From contig NZ_SSGF01000007.1 in assembly GCF_008015755.1 (NCBI RefSeq), positions 62,001 to 126,000 on the forward strand: a stretch of 64,000 nt of DNA, given 5' to 3'. The first letter of the stretch is position 1. Each line of letters begins with the position of its first letter. The notes under the pieces were generated by a model, which made no database searches, was not told the origin of the DNA, and saw only the letters and a list, made by a program, of their open reading frames with translations. This document shows positions 1-8,374 of the stretch, piece after piece. Source of the stretch: Methylophilus sp. (GTDB taxonomy: Bacteria > Pseudomonadota > Gammaproteobacteria > Burkholderiales > Methylophilaceae). A program made the translations under genes and the position numbers.

Positions 1-654
1 GGACATATCCAGCAACGTTTCCCCATGCTGCAAACGCAATTTCTGGCAGATCAGCGTCAGTTGCGTTTGCTGGGCTTGCGACAAGCTAGTGCCAGCGCCG
101 GTGAAATACGCACAGGAGTACAACATCTGTTCATCCAGCCAGTATTGATAAAAGGCATCCGCGACTTCGTCATTCAACGGCATCGCTGATGGCGTTTGCG
201 TGCGCGCAGTGGCCGCCGCGCGCGCCGTCGCAATGTCACGCACCTGATGTGCATGCGGGCGATCTGCCAGTGTCAGTGCCCGAAACACCAGGCCAAGTTT
301 TTCATGTAGCGGTAAACACAAGGATTCAACATGCTCGCGCAACTGCATGGCGGCATGAAAGTCGCCATGAATCTGCAGCTCACCTGCGCAGTAGGCTTCT
401 AGCAGTCGTTGCGGGTTACTAAACCAGACCATGTCACGCAACACCGAGGCTTGCTCCAGACAAAAGGTAAACACGGGCGCGCCATCGCCTATGGTCAATA
501 CGCGGCCATTCCACAAACGCACGGCAAACGGATCCGCAAAGCCCTGAAATAAGCGGTTAAGAATGTAACGGGCCTGGGCCATGTCATCATCACTGTTAGT
601 GTCAGGTTGCAGTGGTGATGACATGGCTAAAGCCTGCACGGGATAAGGACTCAT
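1..654 (-). CDS. cfa: Cyclopropane-fatty-acyl-phospholipid synthase, N-terminal part (cut by window edge)
   Basis: The gene runs off the left edge; 218 codons from the ATG at 654 are visible and the catalytic methyltransferase domain is mostly missing. The enzyme uses S-adenosylmethionine to add a methylene bridge to unsaturated acyl chains of membrane phospholipids. Recognition rests on the family motif YWLDEQMLYSCAYF at residues 171-184 and on the start of SAM-binding motif I (ETLLD) at the very edge, where the family usually reads LLDIGCGWG. A good ribosome site (AGGAG, 6 nt spacing) supports the start. The gene is divergent from the cytochrome c gene at 1118. The family call is firm; whether the full gene is intact cannot be seen. 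Confidence 0.85.
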   Translation of the reverse strand, partial: MSPYPVQALAMSSPLQPDTNSDDDMAQARYILNRLFQGFADPFAVRLWNGRVLTIGDGAPVFTFCLEQASVLRDMVWFSNPQRLLEAYCAGELQIHGDFHAAMQLREHVESLCLPLHEKLGLVFRALTLADRPHAHQVRDIATARAAATARTQTPSAMPLNDEVADAFYQYWLDEQMLYSCAYFTGAGTSLSQAQQTQLTLICQKLRLQHGETLLDMS

Positions 655-1117
655 GACGTACTCCTACTCAAAGACTCAAGCGGTCAAAACGTTGTTTTTG
701 AAAAAACTTATTTTTTTAAAAATGATGGTTAATCGATACCCGCCAACCTATGGTGATCAGCCTGCGCGGCTGATTAATTCCTAGGCGCGAATAAGGCGAA
801 TGATTCTCATCTGCGAGCAGTGTAGAAATGAAGCCTGCAGCCAAGTATCGGGCACTGGCTGATTGTCTTGTCAGAGGTGTCTGACACCGTCAGTGAGTCG
901 TCCGTGAGTGAGTCATCATAGTCACGCTATCCAGCACATCGATTTTTGCCGACGATGGCGCTACGATTGCCAGGCTGGTTGAGGCGGGTGGCTGCGTTGT
1001 CCGAATCTTCCTACAGCAAATTCCGCCGTTGTGAGATGGGCGCCGGGAAGTGTTTTATACATAATGAGTGCCGACAACTCGTCAATCAAGAACACACTCA
1101 ACCATTAGGAGAACGAC
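655..1117. promoter_or_regulatory. Divergent intergenic region with Fur-like box and two dyads
   Basis: 463 bp without a convincing gene, between the divergent cfa and cytochrome c genes. It holds an 8-bp hairpin (755-762 with 768-775), a Fur-like core at 799-810 whose reverse complement reads ATGAGAATCATT, and a compound dyad at 870-888 where GTCAGA-4nt-TCTGAC overlaps GGTGTC-1nt-GACACC. The dyads look like operator or attenuator structures, but no regulator can be assigned. The Fur reading is a resemblance to the general Fur consensus only. Confidence 0.3.
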
Positions 1118-1654
1118 ATGAATCGCACCCTTGGCTTCGGCCTGCTGGTATTAGTTGCTGGACTCACCGCCTGTGATAAACAGGCCTCAACGACTGGCGC
1201 TGCGGGCGCCGCTGCCAGCGGCGAAACCATTAAATTCGTCAAAACGCAGGACGGCTCGCCGCTGGAAATCAAGGCTGAGTTGTTTGATACACCTGCGGCC
1301 AAAGAATTTTTAGCCACCGGTAAAAACCCTTATGTGGGTAAAGAAGATGCGATTGCCCAAGGTAAAAAAACCTTTCAGTTGTATTCTTGCACCCAGTGTC
1401 ATGGCCCTGAGGCGGGTGGCCAAGTTGGCCCTGCATTGACCGGACCTAATTACAACTATGCCAAAGACGCGACGAATAAAGGCATGTTTGAAACTGTCTG
1501 GAACGGCACCAATGGCGGCATGGGGGCGAAGGGCAAAGGCCTGATGGATCCTTCAGATCCAAACAATGGCATTACCCCGGATGAGTTGCTGAAAGTGATT
1601 GCCTGGATCCGCAGTCATGGCAGCTTGACTGGTAATGAGGCCGTCGGCTCATAA
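1118..1654 (+). CDS. Lipoprotein-type c-type cytochrome, cytochrome c-L (MxaG/XoxG)-like
   Basis: A 178-residue exported monohaem cytochrome c. The N-terminus is a signal peptide ending in the lipobox LTAC, with Cys19 the likely lipidated residue. The haem site is CTQCH at residues 91-95. The segment ahead of it (GKNPYVGKEDAIAQGKK) and the C-terminal pattern ending in ELLKVIAWIRSHG resemble cytochrome c-L, the electron acceptor of PQQ methanol dehydrogenases, and that role would fit a methylotroph. However, no methanol dehydrogenase gene is nearby, and lipid anchoring is not what I expect for soluble periplasmic c-L. Ribosome site TAGGAG lies about 8 nt upstream. It could equally be a general periplasmic electron carrier. 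Confidence 0.7.
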   Translation: MNRTLGFGLLVLVAGLTACDKQASTTGAAGAAASGETIKFVKTQDGSPLEIKAELFDTPAAKEFLATGKNPYVGKEDAIAQGKKTFQLYSCTQCHGPEAGGQVGPALTGPNYNYAKDATNKGMFETVWNGTNGGMGAKGKGLMDPSDPNNGITPDELLKVIAWIRSHGSLTGNEAVGS

Positions 1655-1690
1655 CACGCTGAGTGCCGATGATCGGCGCGCATGATGCGC

Positions 1691-1730
1691 AGGGCAGAGC
1701 GCCTAGGGGAAATCTTAGGCGTCCTGCCTG
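1691..1730. terminator. Bidirectional hairpin between convergent genes
   Basis: Two stacked stems: 1692-1697 with 1724-1729 and 1700-1705 with 1716-1721, with a 10-nt loop. It lies in the 78-bp gap between the convergent cytochrome c and tail sheath genes, so it probably ends both transcripts. The U tract is weak. Confidence 0.55.
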
Positions 1731-1732
1731 CT

Positions 1733-3199
1733 TTAAACTGCTTGGCGTTGCTCAAGTTTTAAGATGATGAACTCAGCAGGCCTGACCGCTGCCATGCCAA
1801 TCTCAACCCGCATCAATCCTTGCCCAATGTCGGCTGCCGTCATGGTCTTTCCCAGCCCGATATTGACGAAAAAAGCATGCTCAGGCTTGCGGCCTTGTAA
1901 TGCGCCTTGTCGCCATAGCATGGTTAAAAAATTTTCGATCATGGCTTGTGTGCGTACCCAGGTGTTGGCATCGTTAGGTTCAAACATCAGGGCTTGCAAG
2001 CCCTGGCTCACCGAGGCCTCTACCCAGCTAAACAAGCGCCGCACATTGATATAGCGCCATTCGTTGTCATTGCCCGCCAGAGTTCTGGACCCCCAAATCA
2101 GCGTGCCTTTACCACTGAATTTGCGCAGGATGTTGATCGATTTACCGGTGTCCGCATCCACGTTGTAAGATTCCTGTTGAGCGTTGTTGAGGTTAAATAA
2201 GGGCGCAACCACCTGATTCAGCGAGACATTGGCTGGCGCTTTCCACACGCCACGGCTCTGGTCAATGGCGGCATAGGCCCCGGCCACCGCCCCGGTTGTC
2301 GGCAAGGTGTTCAAAGCGATGTTGGCGGCATCTATCCATTGTTTTGCCTGCACATACTGCTGGTAGAGCTGTTGGTTAAGCCGTTGTAATTGTGCCTGAG
2401 AGTCGGGCGTGACAGGCGCCAGACCGGCAGCGCGGATGTCTGCAATCAGCGCCAGCATGGCAGCATCCTGCGTCAGTTGCGCAACATCGACGATGCTGCC
2501 ATCACTTTTGCGGTTAAACACCAGCTGGTTAAAGTCGGTGTTTCTGGTTAGGTTAGCTAGCAACCACGGGCCGTAAGCCGCACCATATTTCAGGTGTTCA
2601 TCCCCCACGTGCTGTTTAAAACGGCTGGCTTCTGCCGCAAAGTCTGTCAGCGTGTTTTTAAACCGCAGGTCAAACAATGCAAAGCGGTTTTGCACCCGAG
2701 CGCATTGCGCTAAGGCTGCCGCCTCCAGGGTGTGCGCTTCTTCGCAGCAGGCCGCCTCCGGCATCACGATCAGGGTCGGCAACGGTGCTGCTTCCAGTGC
2801 GTCCAACCCGGCGGCTAGTTGGCTGGCGTCCACCTCACCACTATAGTCCCCCACCGACATAATCACGCACTGGCTGCCGCCATTGGCAAAAAATAGCCGC
2901 ACGCTGTCATAGAGGTAAAACGGCTGGTCAAGCGTGGCATCGACCACTTGCGCGGGGGCGCCCTGTGCTTGTGCCGCCAGCCACAACGTGATGCGCTGCA
3001 CGGGCGGTCCGCCAAACAAGGCTTCATAATCGAGCAACGAGTACACGGTGGTTGCCACCCGCAATAATGACGCGCCTTGTTGTGTGGCCTGTTCGGTATA
3101 GCCGATAAAAGCAGGGATCGCCGTGTCTAATGCCGGCACACTGGGCGGCAATCTCGTCACTTCTTCTATATAAACGCCAGGTGTATTGAAGGTCGCCAT
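1733..3199 (-). CDS. Orphan contractile-tail sheath protein
   Basis: 488 residues. It resembles the sheath subunit of contractile phage tails, R-type tailocins and contractile injection systems, which polymerises around the tail tube and contracts. The start MATFNTPGVYIEEV is the typical sheath N-terminus, and the C-terminal third (INVRRLFSWVEASVSQGLQ, MIENFLTMLWRQGALQG and a final beta strand) matches the conserved sheath C-terminal domain. The ATG at 3199 is chosen over an upstream in-frame codon because GGAGGAGG sits just ahead of it. There is no tube, baseplate, spike, chaperone or terminase gene on either side; neighbours are a cytochrome and a BON protein. It is either a relic of a larger system or a part acting with genes elsewhere. 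Confidence 0.85.
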   Translation of the reverse strand: MATFNTPGVYIEEVTRLPPSVPALDTAIPAFIGYTEQATQQGASLLRVATTVYSLLDYEALFGGPPVQRITLWLAAQAQGAPAQVVDATLDQPFYLYDSVRLFFANGGSQCVIMSVGDYSGEVDASQLAAGLDALEAAPLPTLIVMPEAACCEEAHTLEAAALAQCARVQNRFALFDLRFKNTLTDFAAEASRFKQHVGDEHLKYGAAYGPWLLANLTRNTDFNQLVFNRKSDGSIVDVAQLTQDAAMLALIADIRAAGLAPVTPDSQAQLQRLNQQLYQQYVQAKQWIDAANIALNTLPTTGAVAGAYAAIDQSRGVWKAPANVSLNQVVAPLFNLNNAQQESYNVDADTGKSINILRKFSGKGTLIWGSRTLAGNDNEWRYINVRRLFSWVEASVSQGLQALMFEPNDANTWVRTQAMIENFLTMLWRQGALQGRKPEHAFFVNIGLGKTMTAADIGQGLMRVEIGMAAVRPAEFIILKLEQRQAV

Positions 3200-3318
3200 G
3201 TGTTGCCTCCTCCCAATTGAGCGATACATTACAGTAGCCAGGGGCTGCATCTATGCTCCCCATTATAGGCGGTTAGGCAAAGCGTGGTGAGGGTTTAGGG
3301 TTGGCGCGCGTAAACGTT

Positions 3319-3357
3319 AAAACGCCCCATAGGAATCGCACTGATTCCTATGGGGCG
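3319..3357 (-). terminator. Intrinsic terminator with a 15-bp perfect stem
   Basis: Arms 3323-3337 and 3343-3357 are perfectly complementary around a 5-nt loop. On the minus strand the stem is followed by TTTT, so it should end transcription of the BON gene and shield the sheath gene from read-through. Confidence 0.85.
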
Positions 3358-3372
3358 CAGGCGGGTAAACGC

Positions 3373-3681
3373 TTATTGAGCCACGACAATGTCGTCTTTC
3401 ACGGCGGTCACACCTTTCACATTTTTAGCTAATAACACCGCTTTATCGGCCTCGGCTTTGGATTTCACCACGCCGGACAATTGCACCAGACCATTGCTGT
3501 CTGTCTCTACTTTAATGTCGGTCGCACTCACTGCTTTATCCTTGGCAAACGCAGTTTTCACTTTAGCCGTGATCACAGAGTCTTCTACCTTAGTGGTTAT
3601 CGAGTCACCATCCGCCGCAAAGCCAGCCATAGGCAATGTCAACGCACTCACTAACAGCAGAGATTTGATTGTGTTTTTCAT
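3373..3681 (-). CDS. Periplasmic BON-domain protein (OsmY-like)
   Basis: 102 residues: a signal peptide (MKNTIKSLLLVSALTLPMAGFAA) and a single BON domain, with the typical pattern of an alpha helix, the DIKVETDSNGLVQLSG strand pair and the final VKGVTAVKDDIVV. BON domains are thought to bind phospholipid or peptidoglycan surfaces, and OsmY-type members are stress-induced. Most OsmY proteins carry two BON domains; this one has one. The start at 3681 has an AAGGA ribosome site. The gene is monocistronic, ends in a strong terminator and is divergent from the esterase at 3875. Confidence 0.85.
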   Translation of the reverse strand: MKNTIKSLLLVSALTLPMAGFAADGDSITTKVEDSVITAKVKTAFAKDKAVSATDIKVETDSNGLVQLSGVVKSKAEADKAVLLAKNVKGVTAVKDDIVVAQ

Positions 3682-3874
3682 GATGATTCCTTGTTGAGTT
3701 AATTTAACGAGGTTTCATTATTAAAAAAACAGCCAAAGTGATATAGACAGAGAACGCTGATAATGCCGTAGGACATGGCTGACGTGGGTTTTCCTACATG
3801 AAGGCCGCACCATTGCACCACCATCGAATCACATATGAGATACCATAGCGCTACCTTGATTTTTCACATTCACC

Positions 3875-4633
3875 ATGCAATTACATACTCAAATCCTCGG
3901 CCAGGGCCAGCCGCTCGTGTTGCTGCACGGACTCTTCGGTTCGGCAGATAACTGGGGTGCGGTGGCCAAGCACTTTGCCCAGCACTACCAAGTGATCAGC
4001 GTCGATTTACGCAACCATGGCCGCTCGCCGCACAGCCCCACGCAGACTTATGCTGAAATGGCAGACGACTTGCACGACACGCTGACTGCGCTTGGCCTAG
4101 ATCAGGTGCAACTGCTCGGCCACTCGCTGGGCGGCAAAGTCGCCATGCAGTTCGCCACGCAATATCCGGACAAAGTGAGCAAGCTGATTGTGGTCGATAT
4201 GGCCATGCGCGCTTATCCTGACCGATATACGCAGTTAATGAACCACATGCTGGCCGTTGATCTCAGCCAAATGGCCTCGCGCAATGAGGTGGATAATGCT
4301 TTAAAGGATGCGATTCCTAATTTAAAGGTACGGCAGTTTTTACTCACTAACCTGGTCAAACACGACACACAGCTACAGTGGCGCATCAACCTGCCAGCGC
4401 TCAAAGCCAATTACGCGACATTGATTGCAGCGATTGACGTCGATTTTGCCCCACCGAGTTTATTTATTCGCGGCGAACGCAGTGATTATGTGCAAGACCA
4501 CGACATCACCGAACTGCAACCACATTTCCCCCAGGCACAATTTGTGACCTTACCCACCGACCATTGGGTGCATGCCGAGCAGCCACAACTGTTTATACAA
4601 ACAGTTGCGGATTTCCTGAACCAGATGGTGTGA
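3875..4633 (+). CDS. Alpha/beta-hydrolase, YbfF-type esterase
   Basis: A 252-residue cytosolic alpha/beta-hydrolase. The oxyanion segment LHGLFGS near residue 19, the DLRNHGRS strand, the nucleophile elbow GHSLGG (Ser84) and a C-terminal histidine in TDHWVHAEQP (His230 or His233) are all in family positions. This layout matches the YbfF acyl-CoA/short-chain esterase group. The natural substrate cannot be told from sequence. The gene stands alone, with a bidirectional hairpin downstream. Confidence 0.8.
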   Translation: MQLHTQILGQGQPLVLLHGLFGSADNWGAVAKHFAQHYQVISVDLRNHGRSPHSPTQTYAEMADDLHDTLTALGLDQVQLLGHSLGGKVAMQFATQYPDKVSKLIVVDMAMRAYPDRYTQLMNHMLAVDLSQMASRNEVDNALKDAIPNLKVRQFLLTNLVKHDTQLQWRINLPALKANYATLIAAIDVDFAPPSLFIRGERSDYVQDHDITELQPHFPQAQFVTLPTDHWVHAEQPQLFIQTVADFLNQMV

Positions 4634-4643
4634 GCAGGAAGCA

Positions 4644-4669
4644 ATCAGGCCACACGCTGGTGGCCTGAT
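4644..4669. terminator. Bidirectional hairpin between convergent genes
   Basis: A perfect 10-bp stem, 4644-4653 with 4660-4669, loop ACGCTG. It sits between the convergent esterase and AhpD-like genes. There is no strong U tract on either side. Confidence 0.55.
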
Positions 4670-4678
4670 CTTGTATGC

Positions 4679-5212
4679 TTATAAAGTCACTACTGGAAAA
4701 TCAATATCTGTCTGGGCGATGTGGTTGGTGTAGTTGGTCAAGGTGTTTAACGCGACATGAGCGATCACTTCCAGAATCAAGCCGTCATCCACACCTGCTA
4801 AATGCGCTTCAATAAAGTCCTGGTCAGAAAGTACGCCGCGTTGTTGCACAATTTTGACCGCCAGTTTTAATAAACCATCTGTCTTGGCATCTACTGCCTC
4901 AGCTTTGCGTGCCGCCTGAATCGCTTCAGTGTTAAGACCTGCGCCTCTGGCAATCAGGCTATGGGCTGACAAGCAATACTGGCAATTATTGGCCTGCCCA
5001 ATGGCCAGCGCCAGGGACTCTTTTTGTTCGGCGGTTAAGCGGCCTTTAGTTACACCTTCACTCAAACTCAGGTAAGCATTTAACGCGACAGGTGCCTGCG
5101 CCAAAGTTGCAATCAAGTTAGGTACTTTACCCAGTTTTGTTTTCACTGCATCCAGTGTTGTGTTCACTTCTGCGCTAGCAGTTTCGCGGTTGATAGTTTG
5201 AATACGTGCCAT
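4679..5212 (-). CDS. Carboxymuconolactone decarboxylase / AhpD-like protein
   Basis: 177 residues with an AhpD fold. The diagnostic stretch is EQKESLALAIGQANNCQYCLSAHSLIA, holding the redox motif CxxC and the following histidine that act as a peroxidase relay in AhpD relatives. The start at 5212 has AAGGAGA 7 nt upstream and gives the usual MARIQTI opening. The gene is divergently transcribed from an AraC-type regulator at 5316, a pairing often seen where the regulator controls the oxidoreductase gene. A detoxification or peroxidase role is likely; the substrate is unknown. Confidence 0.8.
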   Translation of the reverse strand: MARIQTINRETASAEVNTTLDAVKTKLGKVPNLIATLAQAPVALNAYLSLSEGVTKGRLTAEQKESLALAIGQANNCQYCLSAHSLIARGAGLNTEAIQAARKAEAVDAKTDGLLKLAVKIVQQRGVLSDQDFIEAHLAGVDDGLILEVIAHVALNTLTNYTNHIAQTDIDFPVVTL

Positions 5213-5315
5213 GATCAATCTCCTTGTTTGGTTAATGAAGACGCTTTGTGCGTTGGAGATATCATGCAATACTCATGGCTATTAAAGGTCTCGTTATGTT
5301 GATTAGGAGTATCGT

Positions 5316-6125
5316 TTGGATCCGTTATTGCCCTTGTTGAATCAAATCTCGCTCTCAGCCAAAGTCTTTTTTACTGGAGACCTTTGCCAGGTGGTGAATT
5401 TTGATGGATCGGACATGGTGGGCCATATTCATTTGCTGCGCGCCGGCCAACTCGATCTGATGTTCAGGGGCAAGCCGCTCGCGCGCATCGACCAGCCCAG
5501 TGTGGTATTTTTCCCTAAGCCTACCATACACGTACTCACGCCTGTGCCAGATGAGCCATGTGAGCTGGTGTGTGCCATGATTGATCTTGGTGCCAAGGTG
5601 CGCAGCCCGCTGGCGACGGCACTACCTGAGTTTGTGATTGTGCCATTGAGTGATATGCAACAAATTTCACCTACCTTGCAGCTATTGTTTCATGAAGCAT
5701 TTGAGCAAGCATTAGGCAGGCAAGCTGCGCTGGACCGGTTGGCAGAGTATTTCCTGATCCAGATTTTGCGGCATGTGATTCAACATGGACAGTTACAGCA
5801 AAGCATTTTTGCCGCATTGGCAGAGCCGCGTTTGGCACTGGCAGTCAAAGCCATGCATGAAAATCCATCCCATCCGTGGACTCTGGAAACCCTGGCCGAT
5901 GTCTCAGGCATGTCACGCGCCAGATTTGCTGCCAACTTCAAAGCCACGGTCGGCACCACGCCGCTGGATTACCTCACTGACTGGCGGCTCTCAATTGCGC
6001 AAAACATGATCCGGCAGGGCAAGCCGCTCAAAAGTATCGCCGCCCAAGTGGGTTACCAAAGCTCAGCCGCATTCAGCCGTGTGTTTGCAAAACGGCTGGG
6101 CACTACGCCAACGGAATGGCAATAA
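5316..6125 (+). CDS. AraC-family transcriptional regulator with cupin-type N-terminal domain
   Basis: 269 residues. The N-terminal half looks like the cupin domain of the AraC-type subgroup that regulates small oxidoreductase genes. The C-terminal half has two helix-turn-helix units (ETLADVSGMSRARFAANFKATVG and SIAAQVGYQSSAAFSRVFAKRLG). The start is TTG, supported by AGGAG 7 nt upstream and by the absence of a suitable ATG. The 103-bp gap to the divergent AhpD-like gene probably contains its operator, so the neighbour is the likely target. Confidence 0.8.
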   Translation: MDPLLPLLNQISLSAKVFFTGDLCQVVNFDGSDMVGHIHLLRAGQLDLMFRGKPLARIDQPSVVFFPKPTIHVLTPVPDEPCELVCAMIDLGAKVRSPLATALPEFVIVPLSDMQQISPTLQLLFHEAFEQALGRQAALDRLAEYFLIQILRHVIQHGQLQQSIFAALAEPRLALAVKAMHENPSHPWTLETLADVSGMSRARFAANFKATVGTTPLDYLTDWRLSIAQNMIRQGKPLKSIAAQVGYQSSAAFSRVFAKRLGTTPTEWQ

Positions 6126-6200
6126 CCATGCTGCTCAAACTTTATTTAGATATATTTCAGAATTCATACAATATTTCCAAAGCTAAAACGTCTTCACAGC

Positions 6201-6788
6201 ATGGATATACATTTAGAAAACAATTTACGCACAACGCAGCATTATTTGGCACAGCGTGATATGACACAGCAAGACTCTGTGATTACAGATACCTTTAATA
6301 AAGAAAAAGCCAAGCTACGCAATTTCATCCGTAAGAGCGTTCCTAATGCCGGTGACGCGGATGATATTTTGCAGGATGTGTTCTATGAATTTGTTTCAGC
6401 TTACCGTTTACCAGAGCCACTGGAGCAAGTCGGTGCGTGGTTATACCGTGTCGCAAAAAATCGCATTGTTGATCGTTTTAGAAAGCAAAAGCATGAGGTT
6501 GTGCTCACACAAGACGACGATGAAGATGCGCTATGGCTGGAGGCGATTCTTTCCATAGAAACCGAAACCCCTGCGTCAATTTTCGAAAGAAAAATGCTGG
6601 TTGAACATGTGATTGCAACGCTTAACCTGTTGCCCGCTGAACAACGGCAAGTGTTTATTGCACACGAGCTAGACGGCAAGAGCTTTAAACAAATTGCCGC
6701 AGAAAGCGGGGTTGCCATCAACACCTTATTAGCCAGAAAACGGTATGCAGTGACTTTTTTACAAGAGCAACTGCACGCGTATAACTGA
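6201..6788 (+). CDS. ECF-type sigma-70 factor
   Basis: 195 residues with sigma region 2 (DADDILQDVFYEF then GAWLYRVAKNRIVDRFRKQK, the core-binding and -10 recognition segments) and region 4 (LPAEQRQVFIAHELDGKSFKQIAAESGVAINTLLARK, the -35 helix-turn-helix). There is no region 1 or 3, as expected for ECF factors. The ribosome site is poor, and an internal ATG at 6261 is possible. A small His-rich membrane protein follows 33 nt downstream and is the natural candidate for its anti-sigma factor or signal source; no classical RseA or FecR gene is present. Confidence 0.85.
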   Translation: MDIHLENNLRTTQHYLAQRDMTQQDSVITDTFNKEKAKLRNFIRKSVPNAGDADDILQDVFYEFVSAYRLPEPLEQVGAWLYRVAKNRIVDRFRKQKHEVVLTQDDDEDALWLEAILSIETETPASIFERKMLVEHVIATLNLLPAEQRQVFIAHELDGKSFKQIAAESGVAINTLLARKRYAVTFLQEQLHAYN

Positions 6789-6821
6789 ATATATAACTCA
6801 CTGAATTCACTGGAGAAATAA

Positions 6822-7130
6822 ATGAAAAATTGTAAAAGTAAATGTGCTGCTTTCGCTGCGTTGGCTGTTGTCGCCATTGCCGCTTTATCTTATGTGGTGA
6901 TGCTATTGTGGAACCATGTCGTGGTTTCATTAGCCGATGGCATACATGTGATTGATTATTGCCACGCAGTCGGGCTGTTGATTCTCAGCAGAATCCTGTT
7001 TGGCGGGTTTAAAGGGCGCCATGGGCATCACCACAGACATTGCTGCAACGGGGCAATGACAGCAGATGAAGAAGAAAAAGTGCGTTGTGGTTTATTCAGC
7101 CGCTTTAGATCTAAAAAAGACGCTGAATAG
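6822..7130 (+). CDS. Small His/Cys-rich membrane protein downstream of the ECF factor
   Basis: 102 residues, not recognised as a named family. One clear N-terminal transmembrane helix (AAFAALAVVAIAALSYVVMLLW) and a second amphipathic or membrane segment (AVGLLILSRILFGGF) precede a GRHGHHHRHCCN cluster and a charged tail. The His/Cys cluster could bind a metal. Its position in an operon with an ECF sigma factor suggests that it senses something at the membrane or restrains the sigma factor; this is inference from context. The start has a GGAG ribosome site. Confidence 0.65.
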   Translation: MKNCKSKCAAFAALAVVAIAALSYVVMLLWNHVVVSLADGIHVIDYCHAVGLLILSRILFGGFKGRHGHHHRHCCNGAMTADEEEKVRCGLFSRFRSKKDAE

Positions 7131-7229
7131 TGACAGCCGTTTTTTCTGAGTGAAAACCGACAGCCACCTCACCCCAGCTCATGATTTTGTGGGCTGGGTC
7201 TATATATGCTGGACGGGTTTCGGCTGCAT

Positions 7230-8342
7230 TTATAAATAGGGCTTAAATGCGTTACTGTCTTTAGTAAGTAACTGCATCAATTTGGGGTGAATAAATAACT
7301 TTTCTTTTGCCATAGGCGCTTCAACCAACACCCCAATGTCTACCAATTGCTTTAAATACACAGAGGCCGATTGCCGTTTAGCAATCCCCGCATCCACCAG
7401 ACTGCTAATCCGGCAGTAAGGCAGCTCAAAAATTAAACTCACCAATTCGTGGCTATAAATTTTAGGCAGTTTCTGGCGCACAAACGCTACTGTGTGCTCA
7501 TTGAGCGCCTTCAATGCTGCAATTTTGGCCGTTGTCCAAATGGCTGTTTCCTCAATCCCTTTAAGAATATACAGAATCCAGGCCTCCCAATTTTGCTCGC
7601 GCGTGACTTGTAGCAATAGCCTGTAATATTCGGATTTATGTTGAATAATATAGCGGCTTAAATACAAAATTGGCAATGTCAGCAGGCCTTCCTGAATCAA
7701 AAACAAACTATTCACAATGCGGCCTGTTCTACCGTTACCATCGGTAAATGGGTGAATAGCCTCAAACTGATAATGCGTGACCGCCATGCGAATCAAGGGG
7801 TCAATGTCTACCTGGTTATGTAAAAACTGCTCCCAATTAGCGAGCATAGTCCGCAACACATCTTCACCCACTGGCGGCGTATAAATCACTTCGCCTGTTT
7901 TATGGCTGCTTAGTGCTGTGCCAGAGACTTTGCGCACATTCATTTGCACGCCTTTAATCTGCGTACAAATTTCTTCAATCGTTCGTGTGTTTAATGGATG
8001 CTGATTCAGTGCCCGAAATCCCTCAAATAATGCGCGGCTATAACGCAAAGCCTCTTTCGTGGCAGGGTCGGCTTGATCCTCATTACGCAAGTGTTGAAAA
8101 AGCTTATCAGTCGTCGTGACAATATTCTCAATTTCAGAACTCGCCCCTGCTTCAAGCAGTGGCAAAGTATTAATCAGCACAGCTTGATTAGGGATTAACT
8201 CGGCAGCCTGTTTGAGTTCAGCCAAAGCCGCACGTGCAGTAATACACTGCTTTAATATAGCCTTAGTCTCAATATCTACTTGAGGTGGCAAGGAGGGTAA
8301 AGATAAATAAGGCTGGTCTGGCTGCCATGCTTTTAAGTTCAT
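7230..8342 (-). CDS. Fic-domain protein, class II (N-terminal inhibitory helix), probable AMP transferase
   Basis: 370 residues. The Fic core motif [12 protein letters not shown] starts at His197, with the catalytic histidine, the acidic and glycine residues and the distal arginine all intact. Ahead of it SSEIEN (Ser68 to Asn73) fits the (S/T)xxxE(G/N) inhibitory motif, whose glutamate (Glu72) blocks ATP binding, so this is an autoinhibited class II Fic protein. The C-terminal ~90 residues look like a winged-helix domain. Start 8342 is preferred because AAGG is 7 nt upstream, whereas the ATG at 8348 is too close. No antitoxin gene is adjacent. The winged helix and the repeat array just upstream suggest that it may bind its own promoter. 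Confidence 0.85.
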   Translation of the reverse strand: MNLKAWQPDQPYLSLPSLPPQVDIETKAILKQCITARAALAELKQAAELIPNQAVLINTLPLLEAGASSEIENIVTTTDKLFQHLRNEDQADPATKEALRYSRALFEGFRALNQHPLNTRTIEEICTQIKGVQMNVRKVSGTALSSHKTGEVIYTPPVGEDVLRTMLANWEQFLHNQVDIDPLIRMAVTHYQFEAIHPFTDGNGRTGRIVNSLFLIQEGLLTLPILYLSRYIIQHKSEYYRLLLQVTREQNWEAWILYILKGIEETAIWTTAKIAALKALNEHTVAFVRQKLPKIYSHELVSLIFELPYCRISSLVDAGIAKRQSASVYLKQLVDIGVLVEAPMAKEKLFIHPKLMQLLTKDSNAFKPYL

Positions 8343-8374
8343 ACGCATGCCTTTATGTTTGCAATTGTGAGTTT

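Noticed and set aside
946-1176. A 76-codon ORF overlapping the start of the cytochrome c gene
   Set aside because: It runs through the cytochrome ribosome site and into its signal peptide in another frame, with no support of its own.
1733-3199. Calling the tail sheath region a prophage
   Set aside because: No other phage structural, lysis, integrase or replication gene is present on either side; only an orphan gene can be supported.
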